Source: CAWGAJ01 sp963820545
Lineage (GTDB): Bacteria > Planctomycetota > Planctomycetia > Pirellulales > Thermoguttaceae
Length of the DNA stretch: 64,000 nt
Direction of reading: 5' to 3'
Assembly: GCA_963820545.1 (NCBI GenBank)
Contig: CAWGAJ010000002.1
Location: 186,001 to 250,000, forward strand
The translations under genes and the position numbers were made by a program. The notes beneath the pieces were generated by a model. It did no database searches, was not told where the DNA came from, and saw nothing but the letters and a program-made list of their open reading frames with translations. Positions 1 through 8,637 of the stretch are shown piece by piece; the first letter of the stretch is position 1, and every line of letters begins with the position of its first letter.

Positions 1-367
1 TAGGCAGCGAGGTAAAGAGCCTGCGCCGGGCCGGGTGTCGTTGGCAGAGGCCTACGCCCGGGTAAAAGACAATGAAGTGTGGCTGATCGGCTGCGACATC
101 GCGGAATACACCGAGGCCAACCGTTTCAATCATCAGCCCAAGCGTCCGCGCAAACTGCTCATGCACCGCCGCGAGATCAAGCGTTTTGCCGCCCAGGCAT
201 TTCAAAAAGGCCTGACGCTGGTGCCGCTCAAAATGTATTTTAAGGAAGGCCGGGCAAAGGTTCTATTGGGAATTTGCAAGGGCAAACAAAAACACGACAA
301 ACGCGAAGCCATGAAAAAGGCTGAGGCCCGACGCGACATACAAAGACAGATTTACAAGCATCGATGA
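1..367 (+). CDS. smpB: SmpB, tmRNA-binding trans-translation factor (5' end outside window, frameshifted)
   Basis: SmpB binds tmRNA and delivers it to ribosomes stalled on broken messages. Residues read from base 3 (GSEVKSLR) match the conserved SmpB strand preceding the turn that enters the main body; the reading frame then changes near bases 25-40 and continues as VSLAEAYARVKDNEVWLIGC and on to the family's basic C-terminal tail (KKAEARRDIQRQIYKHR). The tail, which contacts the decoding centre, is complete. The N-terminal 40 or so residues lie upstream of the window. The frame change needs only one base and is best explained as a sequence error. tmRNA itself (ssrA) was not found here. Confidence 0.9.
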   Translation, partial: RQRGKEPAPGRVSLAEAYARVKDNEVWLIGCDIAEYTEANRFNHQPKRPRKLLMHRREIKRFAAQAFQKGLTLVPLKMYFKEGRAKVLLGICKGKQKHDKREAMKKAEARRDIQRQIYKHR

Positions 368-562
368 CACATCTGGTTATTTTAATCCAGCAAACACCCT
401 CCTGTTGTGGTAATGGCAGGGCCTATTTTCTTGGTCTTATGGATAGAATCGACTTGCTGCCTGAAGTATTGTGTCGATCTAGATATTTTATTGTAAACCA
501 GCCGCATACTTATGCCGTAAAAATTACTGGCGGATAGTTCCTTAACCCCTGGTGTAACGATT

Positions 563-1264
563 ATGCCTGACATTTTACACCTTAGAGACGTAAAAAAGAC
601 CTTTCAGCAGCCGGATGGCTCAACGCTGCAAATTTTAGATGTCCCCAATTTCCGGGTGTCGCCGGGCGAGCAGATGGTGCTGGTCGGCCCCAGCGGATGC
701 GGCAAGACCACGCTGCTGCACGTGATTGCCGGGATCAGCCGGCCGGACTCGGGCAAGGTGCGGGTCGACGACTTCGACATCACCTTGATGAGCGAGGCCG
801 AATGCGACCGGTTTCGGGCCGAACGGATCGGCTACGTGTTCCAAACTTTCAACCTGCTTTCCGGTTTTACGGCATTGGAGAACGTGCTCTTGGCCATGCG
901 ATTTGCAAGGGGCCGGCCGGACAAGGCCCGGGCAAGGCAATTGCTCCAGCGCGTGGGGATGGGACATCGCATAGCCCACCGGCCCCCGATGCTCTCGGTG
1001 GGCGAACAGCAGCGCGTGGCCGTGGCCCGGGCCCTGGCCAACAAGCCCAAGCTGCTTTTGGCCGACGAGCCCACGGCCAACGTAGATTCCGGCCATCAGC
1101 AGCAAATCCTGGATTTGATCTGCGAGACCTGCGGCGAAGAGAACGTGGCTCTGGTGATAGTCACCCATAGTCACGAGGTGGCGGGAAAATTCAAGCGCGT
1201 CGATAAACTTGAAGAGTTCAATTTGGCAAGCAAAGCGTCCCCTCTCCCTTTGGGAGAGGGTTAG
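563..1264 (+). CDS. LolD/MacB-type ABC transporter ATP-binding protein
   Basis: This 233-residue ATPase has a Walker A at residues 42-50 (GPSGCGKTT), a Q-loop glutamine near 94, an ABC signature LSVGEQQR at 144-151, Walker B LLLADEP at 164-170 and a switch histidine at 202. It belongs to the LolD/FtsE/MacB branch, which powers FtsX-like permeases that do not move substrate through the membrane by a classic pore. The permease gene follows directly at 1351. The final ten or so residues (SPLPLGEG) are encoded by a GC-rich palindrome, so the natural C-terminus has probably been replaced by read-through into a repeat or by an unseen frameshift near 1220. The substrate is unknown; the neighbours suggest metal or lipoprotein handling. 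Confidence 0.85.
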   Translation: MPDILHLRDVKKTFQQPDGSTLQILDVPNFRVSPGEQMVLVGPSGCGKTTLLHVIAGISRPDSGKVRVDDFDITLMSEAECDRFRAERIGYVFQTFNLLSGFTALENVLLAMRFARGRPDKARARQLLQRVGMGHRIAHRPPMLSVGEQQRVAVARALANKPKLLLADEPTANVDSGHQQQILDLICETCGEENVALVIVTHSHEVAGKFKRVDKLEEFNLASKASPLPLGEG

Positions 1265-1306
1265 GGTGAGGGCTAAGCCTCGTTCCCACGCTCCGGCGTG
1301 GGAATG
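1240..1306. repeat. Two adjacent palindromic repeats
   Basis: The first palindrome has arms CCCTCTCCC (1240-1248) and GGGAGAGGG (1252-1260) and is followed by TTAGGGTGAGG; a related sequence lies at 53831-53860. The second is at 1281-1306, with TTCCCACGC pairing with GCGTGGGAA around a short loop, and is nearly repeated at 41071-41100. Both resemble REP-like elements spread through intergenic DNA. The first overlaps the end of the ATPase reading frame. They may also act as transcription attenuators between the ATPase and permease genes. Confidence 0.7.
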
Positions 1307-1350
1307 AGAAATTACTTAAAACTTAGAACTGATAACTGAGAACTAAAAAA

Positions 1351-2675
1351 ATGAGTCTTTGGAAAGTTGCCTGGCGAAGCATTCGGCAGCGGTCGTTGGC
1401 CTCGGGATTAACGGCGTTTTCCGTGGGCATGGGCGTGGCCCTGGTGGTCACGGTGCTGGTCATCCACAGCGTGATCAGCCAGTCGTTCCGCCGCGGCGCG
1501 CAAGGCTATGATTTGATCATCGGTGCCAAGGGCAGTCCCCTGCAATTGGTGTTAAACACCGTGTTTCACTTAAGTCAGCCGCTGGAAAACATCCCTTACA
1601 GTTATTATCAGGAGTTTTTAGAAGGCCGTTTTGCCCCGGCCGTGGAGACGGCCATTCCGATCTGCACCGGTCACGATTACAAAGGCTATCCCGCGGTGGC
1701 CACAATTCCGGAATATTTTGAAAAACTGACCTACCTGGGCGATATGAAGTATCAATTTGCCGTGGGGGAGAACTTCAAAGAGGAAAATTATTATGAGGCC
1801 GTGTTGGGCGACGTGGCCGCCCGGCGCACGGGACTTAAGCTGGGCGACGTTTTCCAACCCGTGGCCACGGTCGGCGAAAGCAACGTGGAACATGGTCACG
1901 AAAATTTCAAGGTGGTGGGCATTTTGGCCCATACCGGCACGCCCAACGACCGGGCGATATTCATGAACATCGAGGGTTTTTGGCGCTGTCCGGCCCATGC
2001 GCAAGGCCCGACCTCCGGCGAAAAAATTCTCGGCGGTAAAAGCGGTGCAAGTACAAAGGAAAGCAGCGAAGAAAATCAAGCTCACGACCATGAACATGAC
2101 GCGGAGGAGCCGGTGAACAAGGGCATATCGGCGATCCTGGTTTGCACCTACACGAAGGAAAAACCGCAATTGGCCTTTTCGCTTCCGGAGGTAATAAACC
2201 GAGAGCCCACGGCCCAGGCCGTGGCGCCTTCGCGGGTGATCGCCGATCTCTTCGATCGGATTATCGGCAATATCCAACTGCTGCTTTTGGTCTTGGCGGT
2301 GCTGGTGGTCGTGGTGGCCGGCATCGGCATCATGGTGAGCATGTACAACTCGATGAGCGATCGAAAACATGAAATCGCCATCATGCGCGCCTGGGGGCCA
2401 GCCGGTACACGGTAATGACGATTATTCTCATGGAATCGATCCTGCTTTCGCTGGGCGGCGGGGCCATCGGACTTTTGATCGGTCATGGACTTATCGGCGC
2501 GCTGAGCCCGACGATCGCCGACCAGACCGGCGTGATCGTCAGCGCCCTGGATTTCCAAACCGTGGAATTGATCCTGATTCCCGGCCTGATCGTGCTGGCC
2601 GCCATCGTCGGCTACCTGCCCGCGATGTACGCCTACAAGACCGACGTGGTGAAATCGCTGATGGCGGGAACATAA
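1351..2675 (+). CDS. FtsX-like ABC transporter permease with His-rich loop (frameshifted)
   Basis: The protein has the LolC/MacB-type permease plan: one N-terminal membrane helix (residues about 18-45), a large extracytoplasmic domain, then three C-terminal helices. The frame breaks near 2390; adding one C restores MRALGASRYTVMTIIL, the conserved loop between helices 2 and 3, giving one protein of about 441 residues ending with the family's final helix (IVGYLPAMYAYKTDVVKSL). The extracytoplasmic domain carries several histidine-containing stretches, including HDHEHD around residue 250, which suggests metal binding. It is paired with the ATPase just upstream and a DUF3299-like protein downstream. 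A vaguely similar arrangement is known for the Vibrio Zrg zinc system, but the direction of transport here cannot be read from sequence. Confidence 0.82.
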
Positions 2676-2677
2676 GA

Positions 2678-2712
2678 AGTTTAGCCGCTCCCCTACGGGT
2701 CGCGGCTAAACT
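2678..2712. repeat. Hairpin repeat after the permease gene
   Basis: Perfect 11-base arms AGTTTAGCCGC (2678-2688) and GCGGCTAAACT (2702-2712) enclose a loop of 13 bases containing CCCCTACGGG. It starts four bases after the permease stop codon. It lacks a T-run, so it is more like a dispersed palindrome than a simple intrinsic terminator. Degenerate AACTGA-type heptamers follow it up to the next start codon. Confidence 0.65.
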
Positions 2713-2745
2713 GAAAACTGAAAGCTGACAACTGAAAACTCCTCC

Positions 2746-3453
2746 ATGCAAATTCAAGAAAAATATATTGACGATTCGCTCGAAACGGCCGTGGCGGCGC
2801 CGGCACATTATCGGTCGCTGAGCGTGACGGCGATTCTCAGCGTGGTTTTTGGCATTCTTTCCCTGCTCACGGTTTTCGGCTGGGTTTTTTGGGTCATTCC
2901 GCTGATTGCCCTGGCCCTGGCCTATAGGGCGCTAAAACATATCCAGTACGCCTCCCTGGAGTACACCGGCGAAGCGTTTGCGCGCTGGGGGATTGGCTTG
3001 GCAATTTTGTTTTGGCTGTCGGGCATGTACATCCAGCATTATATTCAACGGCACAGCATTCCCTCCGGATACAAATTGATCACCTTCGACTATCTCCAGC
3101 CCAACACGGATCAACAAGGCGAAATCATTCCTCCCGCGGCTTTTGAATTGGAACCCAGCGACAAGGATCCCGACAAAAGAGTTTTCATCAAAGAAGGTTA
3201 CATTTATCCCGGCCGGCGGAGCATCAACATTAAGGAATTCATTCTTGTGCCGACCCTGGGCCATTGCCAGTTCTGCACCAAGCAGTTAAAGTCGACGGAG
3301 ATGATCTACGTGAAGCTAACGGGCGACCTGAGCGTGGATTATTCCTCCCTGCCGATTAAACTCGGCGGCAAAATGCGCATCGATCGCCAGCAGGTCGCCA
3401 ATCCCTTCGGCGGCCTGCCTTATCAGCTTGAGGCGGATTATCTGCAAGAATGA
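2746..3453 (+). CDS. DUF3299-like membrane-anchored protein
   Basis: The 235-residue protein begins with a short cytoplasmic stretch followed by three predicted membrane helices between residues 27 and 105 (DUF4190-like). The remaining 130 residues face the periplasm and resemble DUF3299: FILVPTLGHCQFC contains a CxxC pair, followed by a conserved EMIYVKLTGDL strand, and the protein ends in a domain resembling the family end YQLEADYL. DUF3299 proteins often sit beside LolCDE-like exporters and metal-related secreted proteins. The CxxC plus the His-rich loop of the neighbouring permease point to metal binding, which is an inference. The gene is intact. Confidence 0.7.
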   Translation: MQIQEKYIDDSLETAVAAPAHYRSLSVTAILSVVFGILSLLTVFGWVFWVIPLIALALAYRALKHIQYASLEYTGEAFARWGIGLAILFWLSGMYIQHYIQRHSIPSGYKLITFDYLQPNTDQQGEIIPPAAFELEPSDKDPDKRVFIKEGYIYPGRRSINIKEFILVPTLGHCQFCTKQLKSTEMIYVKLTGDLSVDYSSLPIKLGGKMRIDRQQVANPFGGLPYQLEADYLQE

Positions 3454-3489
3454 ATGCGGGATTAGGGATCAGCAGTCGGCTATCAGAAT

Positions 3490-4065
3490 CTAATCTATCC
3501 GGTATAGCTTGGGCACGGGTATTTTACTGCCCAAGATGCGGCCATGAAGGGCGAGAAGCTCGCGGAAATTGCCGCGGAGAAAGGCGCAAACCGCTTCCGG
3601 CGGCGATTGTTCAAGCCACTCGTCGACCAAGGTTGCCACGAACTTATCGTAGTTTTTTTTCGACCGTCCGTGGGCGAAACAGCGCTTGCCGAAACGGCGG
3701 ATATCGCCGTCGAATTTTGGTCCGATGTGCCAGAGTTCATGGAACACGGTGTCCAGTTTTTCCCGGAAGGAGAGATTCAAGAAGCGGGGCAGATAAAAGT
3801 TGAGGATGTAGAGCATTTCCCGGCCGTCGGGATCTTTTACTTTTTGCATTCCCCATTTGCGCCCGCGGCGGAGGGTATGCAGGTTCCCGCCGGGAAAACG
3901 CAGGGGCGTGAGCGTGGCGTACATGCCCTTCCGGGCGGGAGAGCGGGCTTGCGAATAACTGACGGCCACCCGGCTCATATCAATGTGTTGCAGCGTTTCC
4001 AGCCAGGACACAATATCTTCGCAGAGGATGCGGATCTGATGCGTGAAATTGAAGCCGCTAGTCAC
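3490..4065 (-). CDS. Putative HEXXH metallopeptidase
   Basis: The 191-residue protein contains HELWH at residues 109-113, within DTVFHELWHIGPKFDGD, the pattern of a zincin active site in which two histidines bind zinc and glutamate is catalytic. A third ligand could be an aspartate of the following FDGD or His132. Upstream is a strand-rich section with GMQKVKDPDGREMLYIL. There is no signal peptide or membrane segment, so it acts in the cytoplasm. It resembles small putative phage-type metallopeptidases (an assignment from memory of the family, not a search). It is convergent with the DUF3299 gene and lies downstream of the end of the ribosomal superoperon. Confidence 0.55.
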   Translation of the reverse strand: MTSGFNFTHQIRILCEDIVSWLETLQHIDMSRVAVSYSQARSPARKGMYATLTPLRFPGGNLHTLRRGRKWGMQKVKDPDGREMLYILNFYLPRFLNLSFREKLDTVFHELWHIGPKFDGDIRRFGKRCFAHGRSKKNYDKFVATLVDEWLEQSPPEAVCAFLRGNFRELLALHGRILGSKIPVPKLYRID

Positions 4066-4113
4066 GGATAAGTCTTACTGCATCTGGCGTGGAAATCATC
4101 CCTGATCCTTGAT

Positions 4114-4743
4114 CTATTCGTCCTGGGATTGCTCAGCAGAGGCGGGCTGGGATTCGTCTGAAACTTGATCGGCGCTTTCATCGGTATCAAAGGCGGGGCG
4201 GATGGTTTTTTTGCGGACGCGGTCGTTTTTGCCGACCAGTTCCAAAATCGCCCGGGTGCCGGCGTCGCCGATGCGGGGTTTGGGCAAGCGGAGCACGCGG
4301 GTATAGCCGCCGTCGCGATCGGCGAAACGCGGAGCCACCTCCGCGAAAAGAATATTCACGGCCTGTTTGTTTCCCAGCAGGCGCAACACGCGACGACGCG
4401 CACTGATGACCGGAGCCATGGCTTGGTTCCACTCCTGCCATTGCTGGCTTTCGCGCCAAGCCCGCCACTGTTCGCTGTGACGTTCGGCATCGGGCGCCAG
4501 GCGCGCGGCGGCTTCCTGCCAGGGCAGGGCGTTTCGGGCGATGCTCACGCAACGTTCGATCAAGGGCCGGACTTCCTTGGCCTTTTCAATGGTGGTGATA
4601 ATGCGGCCCTTGGTTTTGGGGGCATTGTCTTCGTCCTCGGCGTCGCGTTCGGTCAACAGCAGCGCGCTGGCCAAGTTGCGGAGCAATGCTCGTTGATGAC
4701 TGGGATTACGGCCGAGTTTGCGGCCGCGTCTGCGATGTCGCAT
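4114..4743 (-). CDS. rplQ: 50S ribosomal protein bL17, with large insertions
   Basis: Begins MRHRRRGRKLGRNPSHQRAL, the hallmark bL17 N-terminus, and retains the core APRFADRDGGYTRVLRL and ILELVGKND. At 209 residues it is far longer than the usual 120-130. Extra material is an acidic segment after LLLTERDAEDEDNAP (near residue 32), a Trp/Gln-rich helix of about 40 residues between the SIARNAL helix and the core, and an acidic Asp/Ser/Gln tail. The start is the ATG at 4743; reading further upstream would run into the RpoA end. It is the last gene of the superoperon. The insertions appear to be a lineage trait rather than errors because the frame is clean. Confidence 0.95.
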   Translation of the reverse strand: MRHRRRGRKLGRNPSHQRALLRNLASALLLTERDAEDEDNAPKTKGRIITTIEKAKEVRPLIERCVSIARNALPWQEAAARLAPDAERHSEQWRAWRESQQWQEWNQAMAPVISARRRVLRLLGNKQAVNILFAEVAPRFADRDGGYTRVLRLPKPRIGDAGTRAILELVGKNDRVRKKTIRPAFDTDESADQVSDESQPASAEQSQDE

Positions 4744-4783
4744 GGTAGCGTTGTTTGCTTTGAAAAATGGGGAAAAAAGGGGA

Positions 4784-5801
4784 CTATTGGCATATGCGGT
4801 TATCGTATAGGCGCGGGCACGCCGGCGGCGGGCGCATACCCAAGCGAAGACCAATATCGGCAAGTTTCTCGCGGACTTCGGTCAGGGTGGTTTCGCCGAA
4901 GTTGCGCAGCATCCAGCAATTGATCCTCGGAGCACTGCACCAGATCGCGCACGGTACTGATATTCTCGGACTCCAAACAATTAGTGGCCCGCACCGACAG
5001 TTCCAACTCGGCCAGGCTCATATTGAGTTTTGTTTCGATCGAGGGGTCGATTCCAAAGCTGCCCGGGGTGCGGGCTTCGCTGTGTACGGACGGTCCCAGT
5101 TCGGCATACTGCACAAAGGGATTGAGGTGTTTGCGAAGGATCTTGGCGGCTTCGACCAAGGCCATTTCCGGAGTGACCGAGCCGTTGGTCCAGATTTCCA
5201 TAGTGAGCTTGTCGTAGTTGGTTTTCTGCCCGACGCGGGTTTCCTCGACCTCGTAACGGACGCGCACCACGGGGCTGAAAGCGGCGTCCACGGGAATAAT
5301 GCCGATTTCTTGAATTTGCGTCGTGTGTTCGGTGGCGGGCACGTACCCCCGGCCGTTCTCGACCACCATTTCCATGATAAAGGGCACGTCTTCGGTCAAG
5401 GTGGCCAGCAGATGGTTCTTGTTGATCACATCCACCTGATCGTCGGTTTGCACGTCGCCGCCGGTGATGGGGCCTTTTGTGTTTTTTTCGATCCGCACGA
5501 CCCGCGTCTGCTCATTGTAGCTTTTCACCACCAGCGATTTGACGTTCAGCACGATATCGGTGGCGTCTTCCACCACGCCCGGCAAGGTGCTGAATTCATG
5601 CTGTGCGCCGTGCAATTTGATTTGCGTCACGGCGCTGCCTTCCAGGCTGGAAAGCAGGATCCGGCGGAGGCTGTTGCCGATGGTCACGCCAAAACCTCGT
5701 TCGAAAGGCTCGGCAATGAACTTGCCGTACGTCGAGGTAAGGGTGGCTCGATCCGCCGTAATCAGACTGGGCAATTCTAATCCGCGCCAACGAATTCGCA
5801 T
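4784..5801 (-). CDS. rpoA: RNA polymerase alpha subunit (frameshifted near C-terminus)
   Basis: Alpha initiates polymerase assembly through its N-terminal domain (residues 1-230; ERGFGVTIGNSLRRILLSSL is the signature) and contacts UP elements and activators through the C-terminal domain. The frame is lost at about 4912, just after SEDQLLD; in the other frame the diagnostic LRNFGETTLTEVREKLADIG of the CTD continues and stops at 4784. The start is the ATG at 5801, giving MRIRWRGLELP; an upstream in-frame methionine is not supported by alignment. One base change restores an ordinary alpha subunit of about 338 residues. Confidence 0.95.
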
Positions 5802-5842
5802 GGGTAAACTCCGATCCAATCAACTATCGGCTTAAAGGGTGG

Positions 5843-6469
5843 TTACTTGGAACAAAGCTCCACGATCAGGTGTGTCTGAACGGGGATGGACGCATCGGCG
5901 CTCTCGGGCAAGCGGAGCACATGCCCTTCGGGCTGGGGACTTTCCACGCGGGTGAGAAACTCGGGGACCTCGCGAGGCACTTCGGTCAAGTTCGCCTGTA
6001 CCAATTGCGCGCTCTGGGGACGGCTTTTGACCCGGATCACGTCGCCGGGACGAGTGAGATAACTGGGAATGCTCACCCGGCGTCCATTCACCGTAATGTG
6101 GCCGTGCGTAATCAGCAAACGGGCTTGCGCCCGCGAGCGGCCGAATCCCAACCGGTAAACGATATTGTCCAGCCGGCGCTCCAGCAGGCTCATCAATCTT
6201 TCGCCAGTGTTGCCTTTTCCTTTTTCCGCCAACGCGAACATCTTGCGGAACTGGCGCTCCAAAAGGCCGTAATGATTTTTCACTTTTTGTTTTTCCCGCA
6301 AATGCAGGCCGTAATCGGTGAGTTTGCCGCGCCGCGCCACGTTCATGCCCGGCGGGGCATCGCGGCGCTCAAAGGCGCACTTGGGCGTATCGCAGCGCGT
6401 GCCCTTGAGAAACAACTTCTGCCCTTCGCGGCGACACATGCGGCAGACTGGTCCATGTTGACGAGCCAT
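5843..6469 (-). CDS. rpsD: 30S ribosomal protein uS4
   Basis: This intact 208-residue protein is a primary 16S rRNA binder. The S4 RNA-binding fold is visible as RLDNIVYRLGFGRSRAQARL, followed by the conserved ITVNGRRVSIPSYLTRPGD. The N-terminus carries CRMCRRE...CDTPKC, a Cys-rich module as in the zinc-binding form of S4. The tail (EGHVLRLPESADASIPVQTHLIVELCSK) matches the usual end. It lies between rpsK and rpoA in the normal alpha operon order. Confidence 0.97.
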   Translation of the reverse strand: MARQHGPVCRMCRREGQKLFLKGTRCDTPKCAFERRDAPPGMNVARRGKLTDYGLHLREKQKVKNHYGLLERQFRKMFALAEKGKGNTGERLMSLLERRLDNIVYRLGFGRSRAQARLLITHGHITVNGRRVSIPSYLTRPGDVIRVKSRPQSAQLVQANLTEVPREVPEFLTRVESPQPEGHVLRLPESADASIPVQTHLIVELCSK

Positions 6470-6545
6470 AGGCTACGGAACTCCACGACAAAAAGTTTTC
6501 TGATTTTCCATAAACGCCGGGCACAAGTGCCCGGATTAAACTAAA

Positions 6546-6932
6546 TTACACGCGGCGGCGCTTCTTCGGCCGGCAACCATTGTGGGGCAAGGGGGTGACG
6601 TCTTCGATGGATTTTATTTTCAAACCGGCGGCCTGTAGCGCGGTGATCGCGCTTTCCCGGCCGCTGCCCGGCCCCTTCACCTTCACGTCCACCTCCTTCA
6701 TGCCGAATTTGATGGCTTTTTCAGCCACCTGCTGGGCCGACATCTGACCGGCAAAAGGAGTGCTCTTGCGGCTTCCCTTGAAACCGCAAGTGCCGGCACT
6801 GGCCCAGCACAGGGTTTCGCCCTTGGTGTCGGTAATCGTAATCAAGGTATTGTTGAACGTCGCCTTGATATGGGCCACGCCTACCGCCACGTTGCGGCGG
6901 GCCTTGCGGCGGGCTGGTGTTGCTTTTGCCAC
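6546..6932 (-). CDS. rpsK: 30S ribosomal protein uS11
   Basis: This intact 128-residue protein forms part of the platform near the mRNA exit. Signature residues are GVAHIKATFNNTLITITD at the start, FKGSRKSTPFAGQMSAQ in the middle and the end DVTPLPHNGCRPKKRRRV. The start codon at 6932 is ATG, giving MAKATPARRKARRNV. It follows rpsM with a gap of 37 bases. Confidence 0.97.
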   Translation of the reverse strand: MAKATPARRKARRNVAVGVAHIKATFNNTLITITDTKGETLCWASAGTCGFKGSRKSTPFAGQMSAQQVAEKAIKFGMKEVDVKVKGPGSGRESAITALQAAGLKIKSIEDVTPLPHNGCRPKKRRRV

Positions 6933-6969
6933 GTGTTATTCACTCCGCAAATATTTTTTAGTGATTTAA

Positions 6970-7362
6970 TTAGTGCAGATCCTTGACGCCCTTCTTGCCG
7001 GCAACGGTCTTTTTCGGACCCTTGCGCGTGCGGGCGTTGGTGCGTGTTCGCTGGCCGCGCACGGGCAGTCCGCGGCGATGCCGCAATCCCCGGTAACAGC
7101 CAATGTCTTTCAGGCGCGCGATGTTTTGGTTGCGCTGCCGGCGGAGCTGTCCTTCGACCACGTAATCCTTGTCCAGCAAAGCTGCCAGGCGGGCCAACTC
7201 GTCTTCGCGCAACTCCTTTGCCCGGGCTTGAGGATTTACACCTGCTTTGTGGCAAAGATCACGGGCGGTCTTATGGCCCACGCCGTAAATGTACGTCAGC
7301 GAGATCACCGTAGGGCGATCGTTCGGGATGTCAACACCCAAAAGACGCGGCATATAACGCAA
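6970..7362 (-). CDS. rpsM: 30S ribosomal protein uS13
   Basis: This intact uS13 of the head region contacts uL5 and tRNA. MPRLLGVDIPNDRPTVISLT opens the conserved part, followed by IYGVGHKTARDLC and the C-terminal HRRGLPVRGQRTRTNARTRK motif. The frame begins MRYMPRLL, so translation starts at 7362 or three codons later at 7353; alignment favours the latter slightly. Length 127-130 residues, normal. Confidence 0.96.
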   Translation of the reverse strand: MRYMPRLLGVDIPNDRPTVISLTYIYGVGHKTARDLCHKAGVNPQARAKELREDELARLAALLDKDYVVEGQLRRQRNQNIARLKDIGCYRGLRHRRGLPVRGQRTRTNARTRKGPKKTVAGKKGVKDLH

Positions 7363-7389
7363 CTCCTGTTGGTAAAGGTCGAATCCGCT

Positions 7390-7503
7390 TCAGCCCTGCC
7401 GTTGCTTATGGCGCGGATTGCTGCAAACCACGTACACCACGCCGCGGCGTCGTACGATTTTGCAATGTTCACAGATTCGCCTGATGCTGGCACGTACTTT
7501 CAT
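7390..7503 (-). CDS. rpmJ: 50S ribosomal protein bL36
   Basis: A 37-residue intact protein read on the minus strand from the ATG at 7503: it starts MKVRASIRRICEHCKIVRRR and ends CSNPRHKQRQG. The zinc ligands of the Cys-type L36 are present (C-x2-C, a later C and the histidine near the end). It sits in its standard place upstream of rpsM. The usual preceding gene, infA, is not present: 7504-7713 holds no reading frame for a 72-residue protein. Confidence 0.96.
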   Translation of the reverse strand: MKVRASIRRICEHCKIVRRRGVVYVVCSNPRHKQRQG

Positions 7504-7713
7504 GATCTAACACGCTATGAATGTTCAATTAATGATGCAAAGCACTTAAGTATAAATGTCTATAAGGTTATCATGCAAGACCCAGAAACCTGGGTAAAGC
7601 CGGGATTTTAGCCGATAAAACAGCCCTCAAGCCTTTTTCTCCGCACTCCGTGCCCCTTTCCAGAGGGAGGTAAAGGCAGGTTAATCTCCGGCGGCCAAGC
7701 CAAGCCGCCTATT

Positions 7714-8528
7714 TTATCTTAATTCCCCGTTTGGACCAGCCGTCAATACCATGGGACCGGAACTAGTCATGGCAACGGTATGTTCAAAATGGGCGCTTGG
7801 TTTACCGTCGCGCGTGGCTTGGGTCCAGCGGTCTCCCAGTACGTGTACTTCCTTCTTGCCCATGTTGACCATCGGCTCGATGGCGATCACCAGGCCTTCT
7901 TCCAAACGGAAGTCGGCGCTGCGGGGAGAACGGCGACGTGACAAAATTCGGCACTTGGGGATCTTCGTGCATTTGCCGGCCGATCCCGTGTCCGACGAAT
8001 TCTTCCACCACGGAATATTTATGATCTTTGACGAATTTTTCCATTGCCGCCGCTATTTCGCTCCACCGCGACCGTTTGCCCATCAGGTCGATGGCCAGGA
8101 AAAGCACGTCTTGGGTGACGTCCAATAGCGACTTTTCCTGCGGTGAAATTTTGCCCACGGGATAGGTAACGGCGGCGTCGCCGCACCAGCCTTTGAGCTT
8201 GCAGCCGGTATCAATACTGACAATATCTCCTTCCACTAGTTTTCGTTGCGGGCTGGGGATGCCGTGGACCACTTCCTCGTTGATCGAGATGCAGGTTGCG
8301 GCGGGAAACGGCGGCCAGCCCGGCCGTGGAGTTGGGAAAATTCAAAAACAACGGTTCGGCATGATGCTGGGCAAAAAACCGTGCGATTTCGGCGTCGATT
8401 TCGGCGGTGGTCGCCCCCGGCTGGATCATGGGCTCGATGGCCTTTAGCGCGTGCCAGACCACCAATCCCGCTTGACGCATGGCGGCGATTTCGCGTGTCG
8501 ATCGAAGTTGTCTAGGCGATCGCAACAT
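7714..8528 (-). CDS. map: Methionine aminopeptidase type I (two frameshifts)
   Basis: The enzyme removes the initiator methionine from new proteins. Three overlapping frames carry successive parts: residues MRQAGLVVWHALKAIEPMIQ to NFPNSTAG (8528 to about 8320), GIPSPQRKLVEGDIVSIDTG through VEEFVGHGIGRQMHEDPQVP (about 8275-7950), and FRLEEGLVIAIEPMVNMG to the stop (about 7930-7714). Together they hold the five metal ligands of the family: Asp in SIDTG, Asp in GDAAVT, His in GHGIGRQMH, Glu in AIEPM and Glu in FEHTVAM. One frame change lies near 8300 and another near 7945. Both are single-base and leave all core residues intact. Confidence 0.92.
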
Positions 8529-8546
8529 TCCCTAATTTGTCAGGTT

Positions 8547-8632
8547 GGGTGCCACTGGCCGCTTGTCGGCCAGTGCATCGTTTGTCTGATTCTTATTCGT
8601 AGGCACGGGCTGACAAGCAGCCCGTGGCACCC
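8547..8632. repeat. Composite palindrome between adk and map
   Basis: An outer stem GGGTGCCAC (8547-8555) pairs with GTGGCACCC (8624-8632) and encloses two smaller hairpins: CACTGGCCG/CGGCCAGTG (8553-8561 with 8567-8575) and CACGGGCTG/CAGCCCGTG (8604-8612 with 8618-8626). The outer and first inner arms overlap by three bases. Such an arrangement could fold as a three-way junction in RNA or as a cruciform in DNA. It is located inside a ribosomal operon, so it must be transcribed with it. Confidence 0.75.
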
Positions 8633-8637
8633 GACAT

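Noticed and set aside
4165..5780. Long plus-strand frames opposite rplQ and rpoA (up to 337 codons)
   Set aside because: They are shadows of GC-rich genes on the other strand, without RBS or any family resemblance; conserved ribosomal sequence is on the minus strand.
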